In this document: positions 60,539 to 64,000 of the stretch, one piece after another
How positions within the stretch are numbered: the stretch's first letter is position 1
Layout: each line of letters starts with the position of its first letter
Assembly: GCF_004349065.1 (NCBI RefSeq)
Contig: NZ_SMKZ01000008.1
Location: 88,483-152,482 of the forward strand
From: Jiangella asiatica
Lineage (GTDB): Bacteria > Actinomycetota > Actinomycetes > Jiangellales > Jiangellaceae
Length of the DNA stretch: 64,000 bases
Reading direction: 5' to 3'
The notes under the pieces: model-generated
What the model was told of the DNA's origin: nothing
Databases searched by the model: none
What the model saw: the letters and a program-made list of their open reading frames with translations, nothing else
Translations under genes and position numbers: made by a program

Positions 60539-61780
60539 ATGCGTCGCCAGCTGTTGATCTTCCTCACCGTCGTCGCCAGCCTCCTGCCAGCCGCCCTGGT
60601 GGCCGTACCCGCCGTCAGCGCCGCCCGTGCCCCCGACACCGCCGATCTTGACACCGCGCTGCTCGAGCGTGCCCTCGACGCCGTCGACGCCGCGGGGATG
60701 CCCGGCGTCGTCGTCGAAGTCCGCGACGGCGACGAGCGCTGGACCTCAGCCCGCGGCGAGCGCGACCCGTCCGCGTCGTCGCCGGAGGCTGTCGAGACCA
60801 CCGACCTGTTCCGCGTCGGCAGCGTCACCAAGAGCATGGTGACCACGGTGCTGCTGCAGCTGGTCGACGAAGGCCGGCTCGGCCTGGACGACCCCGTCGC
60901 AGGCCACCTGCCCGGCGTGCTGCCCTACAAGGAGCCGATCACCGTGCGGCAGCTGCTCGGCCACACCTCCGGGGTCCCCGACTACTTCGTCGACGTGTAC
61001 CCGTCACTGGCCCGGCGCTCGGCTGACGACGTCGAGCGCAACCTGCTGCGCTACTACCGCCCCGAGCAGTTGGTCGGCATCGCCACTCAGCGCCCGCTCG
61101 ACTTCGCGCCGGACCAGTACTACTCGTACTCCAACACCGGCTACTACGTGATCGGCCTGCTGATCGAGGAGATCACCGGCAATGCCATCGAGGACGAGCT
61201 CGCCCGGCGTGTGTTCGAGCCGGCCGGTCTCACCGACACCTCGTTCCCTCGGTTCAGCCCGGTCATCGACGGCGAGCACGCGAACGCCTACTACGCCACC
61301 GAGCATCCCGGGGAGCCGCACATCGACACCACCCGGTTGTCGCCGACCCAGCTGTGGGCAGCCGGCGCGGTCGTCTCCACGTCCACCGACATCAACACGT
61401 TCTTCCGGGCCATGTTCGACGGCACCCTGGTCCCGGCGGAGCTGCTGGCCGAGGCCTTCGAGCTCACCACGCAGTCCCGCGGCACGTACGGACTGGGCAT
61501 CCAGGCCGCCCCGGCCGAGTGTCCGGAGATCGCCGGCGGGATCGCCTACGGGCACACCGGTGGCACCCTCGGCCACACCACGTACTCCTTCGGCTCGCCG
61601 GACGGTTCGCGGCACCTGACGGTCACCCTCACGCTCGACGACCAGCTCGCTCCCAGCGAGGAGCTGGGTGCGGCGCTGAACGGGATGCTGGTCGCCGGCC
61701 TGTGCGGCATCGATGTCACCGAAACGCGGGTGACGGGGCGGATGGACCTGCTCGGACGTATCGAGACCGTCCTGGGCTGA
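60539..61780 (+). CDS. Exported serine hydrolase (beta-lactamase / D-Ala-D-Ala carboxypeptidase family)
   Basis: This 413-residue class C-type penicillin-binding-like hydrolase has a signal peptide to about residue 29 (AVPAVSA cleavage region). The active-site SxxK is in FRVGSVTKSMVTTVLLQLVD (S95, K98). The YxN motif is in YYSYSNTGYYVIG, and the third motif is HTGG in YGHTGGTLGHT. It probably acts on cell-wall peptides or esters; the sequence does not prove beta-lactamase activity. It is a lone gene between metK and priA, an unusual neighbour in this otherwise conserved row. Confidence 0.92.
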   Translation: MRRQLLIFLTVVASLLPAALVAVPAVSAARAPDTADLDTALLERALDAVDAAGMPGVVVEVRDGDERWTSARGERDPSASSPEAVETTDLFRVGSVTKSMVTTVLLQLVDEGRLGLDDPVAGHLPGVLPYKEPITVRQLLGHTSGVPDYFVDVYPSLARRSADDVERNLLRYYRPEQLVGIATQRPLDFAPDQYYSYSNTGYYVIGLLIEEITGNAIEDELARRVFEPAGLTDTSFPRFSPVIDGEHANAYYATEHPGEPHIDTTRLSPTQLWAAGAVVSTSTDINTFFRAMFDGTLVPAELLAEAFELTTQSRGTYGLGIQAAPAECPEIAGGIAYGHTGGTLGHTTYSFGSPDGSRHLTVTLTLDDQLAPSEELGAALNGMLVAGLCGIDVTETRVTGRMDLLGRIETVLG

Positions 61781-61800
61781 CCCGGGCTGGGAGTCGCTCG

Positions 61801-61871
61801 CGGGCTGGCGGCGGGTGCCGCGGGCTGGCGGCGGGTGCCGCGGGCTAACGGTGGGTGTCGCGGGCAACGGT
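61801..61871 (+). repeat. 20-bp tandem repeat before priA
   Basis: The unit cgggctggcggcgggtgccg occurs twice exactly (61801-61820, 61821-61840), then once with four changes (61841-61860) and partially (61861-61871). It lies between the serine hydrolase stop and the priA start. It looks like a slippage-prone minisatellite. Confidence 0.8.
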
Positions 61872-61935
61872 TGCCGTCCGTGCCGGCAACCGCCGCGCGG
61901 ACGTGTCCGGGCCCGGTGTGCGGTAGAAACGGATC

Positions 61936-63963
61936 GTGAGCGCAACCGACCCGGCCGATCCCGACCAGCTGGCACTGGTGGCCGCACCGGGCCGGCGGCG
62001 GTTCCGCACCCGCGAGCCGGAGCCGGTCGCGGAGTCCCTGCCGATAGCGCGGGTGCTCGTCGACGTCGGCCTGCCGCATCTTGACCGCCCGTTCGATTAC
62101 CTCGTGCCGGCGTCCATGAGCGACGACGCGGTGGCCGGCGCCCGGGTGTCAGTGCGCTTCGCCGGCACCGACCACGACGGCTTCATCGTCGCGCGCGCCC
62201 ACGAGTCCGACCATCAGGGCCGGCTGGCCAGGCTGCGCCGGGTCGTCTCTCCGGAGCCGGTCTTGGCGCCCGAGATCGCCCAGTTGGCCCGCTCGGTCGC
62301 CGACCGGTACGCGGGCACCGTCGCCGACGTGCTGCGGCTGGCTGTGCCGCCACGGCACGCGACGGCCGAGAAGGCGGCGCCGACGGATGCGTCGGACACG
62401 TCCCCGCCGCGGCCGGAGCCGGGTGGCTGGGCGGCCCACCAGGACGGCGTCGCCCTCCTGGACGCGCTGGCCGCCGGCAGCGCGCCCCGGGCGGTGTGGA
62501 ACCCCGGACCCGTCGCCGACTGGCCCGACCTCATCGCCCGGCTGGTGGCGGCCACGCTGTCCGGTGGCCGCGGCGCGCTCGTCGTGGTGCCCGACGGGCG
62601 CGACCTCGCGCGGGTGTCGTCGGCACTGGAGGCCGTGTTGGGCGAGGGACGGCACGTCGCGCTCGAGGCCGACGCGGGGCCGTCGGTGCGGTACAAGCGG
62701 TGGCTCGCGGTCCGCCGCGGTGCGGTGCGGGCCGTCGTCGGCACCCGCTCGGCCGCGTTCGCGCCCGTCCACGACCTCGGGCTGGTCTGCCTCTGGGACG
62801 ACGGCGACGACCTGCACGCCGAACCGCGCGCTCCCTACCCGCACGCCCGCGAGGTGCTGCTGCTGCGGGCGCACCAGGCCGGCGCCGCCGCCGTCGTCGG
62901 CGGATTCGCGCGAACCGCGGAGGCCGAGCTGCTGCTCTCCACCGGGTGGGCCCGGCCGGTGACGCCGGACCGCGGGTCCGTGCGGTCCACGTCGCCGCGG
63001 GTGCGCAGCAGCGGCGACGACCACGAGCAGGCTCGCGACGAAGCCGCCCGCAGCGCCCGGCTGCCGTCGCTGGCGTGGCGAACCGCGCGGACCGGGCTGC
63101 GCACAGGTCCGGTGCTGGTGCAGGTGCCACGGTCGGGGTACCTGCCCGGCGTGGCGTGCGCGCGGTGCCGGACGGCGGCGCGGTGCGCGGCCTGCTCCGG
63201 GCCGCTGGTCGTCGGCCAGCCGGGGCAGCCGCCGCGCTGCGGTTGGTGCGCGACGGCGTACCCGTCGTGGCGCTGCCCCGAGTGCGGGCACGGGTACCTG
63301 CGTGCCACCTCGGTGGGCGTCGGGCGGACGGCGGAGGAGCTGGGCCGGGCGTTCCCCGGCGTGCCGGTGCTGATGTCGCGCGGCGACACCGTCCGCGACA
63401 CCGTGGGTGCGGAACCGGCGCTGGTCGTGGCCACCCCCGGGGCCGAGCCGGTCGCCGACGACGGCTACACCGCGGCGCTGCTCCTCGACGGCACCGGCCT
63501 GCTGAACCGGCCGAGCCTGCGCGCCGCCGAGGAGGCGCTGCGGCGCTGGCTGGGAGCCGCTGCGTTGGTGCGGTCGGGCCCGGACGGCGGTGAGATCGTC
63601 GTGGTCGCCGATACCTCCGCGCCGGCCGTGCAGGCGCTGGTGCGCTGGGATCCGGCCGGGTTCGCCGCCCGAGAGCTGGCCGAGCGGGGCGCGCTGCGGC
63701 TGCCGCCGGCGGCCCGGGTCGCCGAGCTGACCGGTGCTCCAGCCGACGTCGACGACCTGCTGACGCTCACCGACCTCCCCACCGACGCCGAGGTCATCGG
63801 GCCGGCGCCGCTGGACGACGACAAGAGCCGGGCCATGGTGCGGGCGCCCCGGTCGGCGGGGACCGCCCTGGCCGCCGCCCTGCGCGCCGCCGCCGGAGTC
63901 CGCTCCGCCCGCCGCTCCGGCGGCCCCGTCCGCATTCGCGTCGACCCCGTCGACTTCGGCTGA
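61936..63963 (+). CDS. priA: Primosomal protein N' (PriA), helicase motifs missing
   Basis: This 675-residue replication restart protein is of the actinobacterial form. The N-terminal 3'-DNA-binding domain begins ARVLVDVGLPHLDRPFDYLV. The zinc-binding part has eight cysteines (CARCRTAARCAAC, then CGWCATAYPSWRCPECG). The Walker A lysine motif is absent (VWNPGPVADWPDLIARLV stands in its place) and the DEEH box reads LWDDGDDLHAE, so ATP-driven helicase action is unlikely. This is known for actinobacterial PriA. The start is GTG 61936. The window ends just after it, where fmt usually follows. Confidence 0.94.
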   Translation: MSATDPADPDQLALVAAPGRRRFRTREPEPVAESLPIARVLVDVGLPHLDRPFDYLVPASMSDDAVAGARVSVRFAGTDHDGFIVARAHESDHQGRLARLRRVVSPEPVLAPEIAQLARSVADRYAGTVADVLRLAVPPRHATAEKAAPTDASDTSPPRPEPGGWAAHQDGVALLDALAAGSAPRAVWNPGPVADWPDLIARLVAATLSGGRGALVVVPDGRDLARVSSALEAVLGEGRHVALEADAGPSVRYKRWLAVRRGAVRAVVGTRSAAFAPVHDLGLVCLWDDGDDLHAEPRAPYPHAREVLLLRAHQAGAAAVVGGFARTAEAELLLSTGWARPVTPDRGSVRSTSPRVRSSGDDHEQARDEAARSARLPSLAWRTARTGLRTGPVLVQVPRSGYLPGVACARCRTAARCAACSGPLVVGQPGQPPRCGWCATAYPSWRCPECGHGYLRATSVGVGRTAEELGRAFPGVPVLMSRGDTVRDTVGAEPALVVATPGAEPVADDGYTAALLLDGTGLLNRPSLRAAEEALRRWLGAAALVRSGPDGGEIVVVADTSAPAVQALVRWDPAGFAARELAERGALRLPPAARVAELTGAPADVDDLLTLTDLPTDAEVIGPAPLDDDKSRAMVRAPRSAGTALAAALRAAAGVRSARRSGGPVRIRVDPVDFG

Positions 63964-64000
63964 CCCCCGGTCCCGGCCGCCTGCCCCCGTTGCCCACCCA

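Noticed and set aside
61801..61871. Possible CRISPR array
   Set aside because: The units are directly adjacent with no spacers, so it is a tandem repeat.

Overview
The window is chromosomal DNA from a high-GC Gram-positive actinobacterium. Evidence for this is the very GC-rich coding sequence with frequent GTG and TTG starts, the actinobacterial integration host factor gene next to gmk-rpoZ-coaBC-metK-priA, a PyrR element over the pyrR ribosome binding site, and two LacI genes that appear to be at least partly leaderless. A Jiangella-like or other soil actinomycete would fit, but the genus cannot be fixed from the sequence alone. I found no rRNA, tRNA, CRISPR array, prophage or transposase gene.

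Layout. Positions 1-10.2 kb hold the start of a TrkH/KtrB potassium channel subunit (cut by the left edge), a glycine riboswitch with gcvP, two DedA membrane proteins around a NarL-type two-component system, a polysaccharide deacetylase, and a pair of unknown membrane proteins. Positions 10.3-20.7 kb form a sugar-catabolic island of two divergent operons, each headed by its own LacI regulator. The leftward operon is lacI-sialidase/LamG-sulfatase. The rightward operon is lacI-binding lipoprotein-permease-permease-sulfatase. Both regulators have nearly the same 16-bp operator beside their start codons. The sialidase has a Tat signal while neither sulfatase has an export signal, which suggests outside cleavage, import, then desulfation in the cytoplasm. 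A secreted metallophosphoesterase follows.

Positions 22.5-31.5 kb hold a self-inhibited Fic protein with three operator copies, the TldD/TldE protease pair, and the shikimate genes aroC-aroK-aroB and aroQ, with a flavin/PNPOx-like protein and a frameshifted AbiEi/DUF559-like gene between them. Positions 31.5-33.5 kb hold a VapBC toxin-antitoxin pair flanked by two membrane-anchored proteins built from ribosomal L7/L12 C-terminal-like repeats. Then come pepQ-efp-nusB.

Positions 35.8-46.8 kb are accessory genes inserted between nusB and pyrR: an M48 peptidase, a large secreted subtilase, an ABC-2 exporter with a DesK/DesR-like two-component system, a PIN toxin remnant, an Lrp regulator and an M20 peptidase. 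In Streptomyces bldD sits at this position, but it is not seen here. Positions 46.9-56.3 kb are the complete pyrimidine operon pyrR-B-C-carA-carB-pyrD-pyrF. It is followed by mihF-gmk-rpoZ-coaBC-metK, a serine hydrolase and a helicase-motif-less priA.

A family of short palindromic repeats is scattered through the intergenic regions (about 7.6, 20.7, 35.9, 36.3, 37.6 and 44.8 kb, with related palindromes at 7.9 and 54.2 kb). It has two sets of arm sequences around a shared core. One copy adjoins a truncated toxin gene, two near-identical copies lie in opposite orientation after nusB, and one has collapsed to a perfect 31-bp hairpin. Separately, a different 39-bp unit is duplicated in frame inside pyrF.
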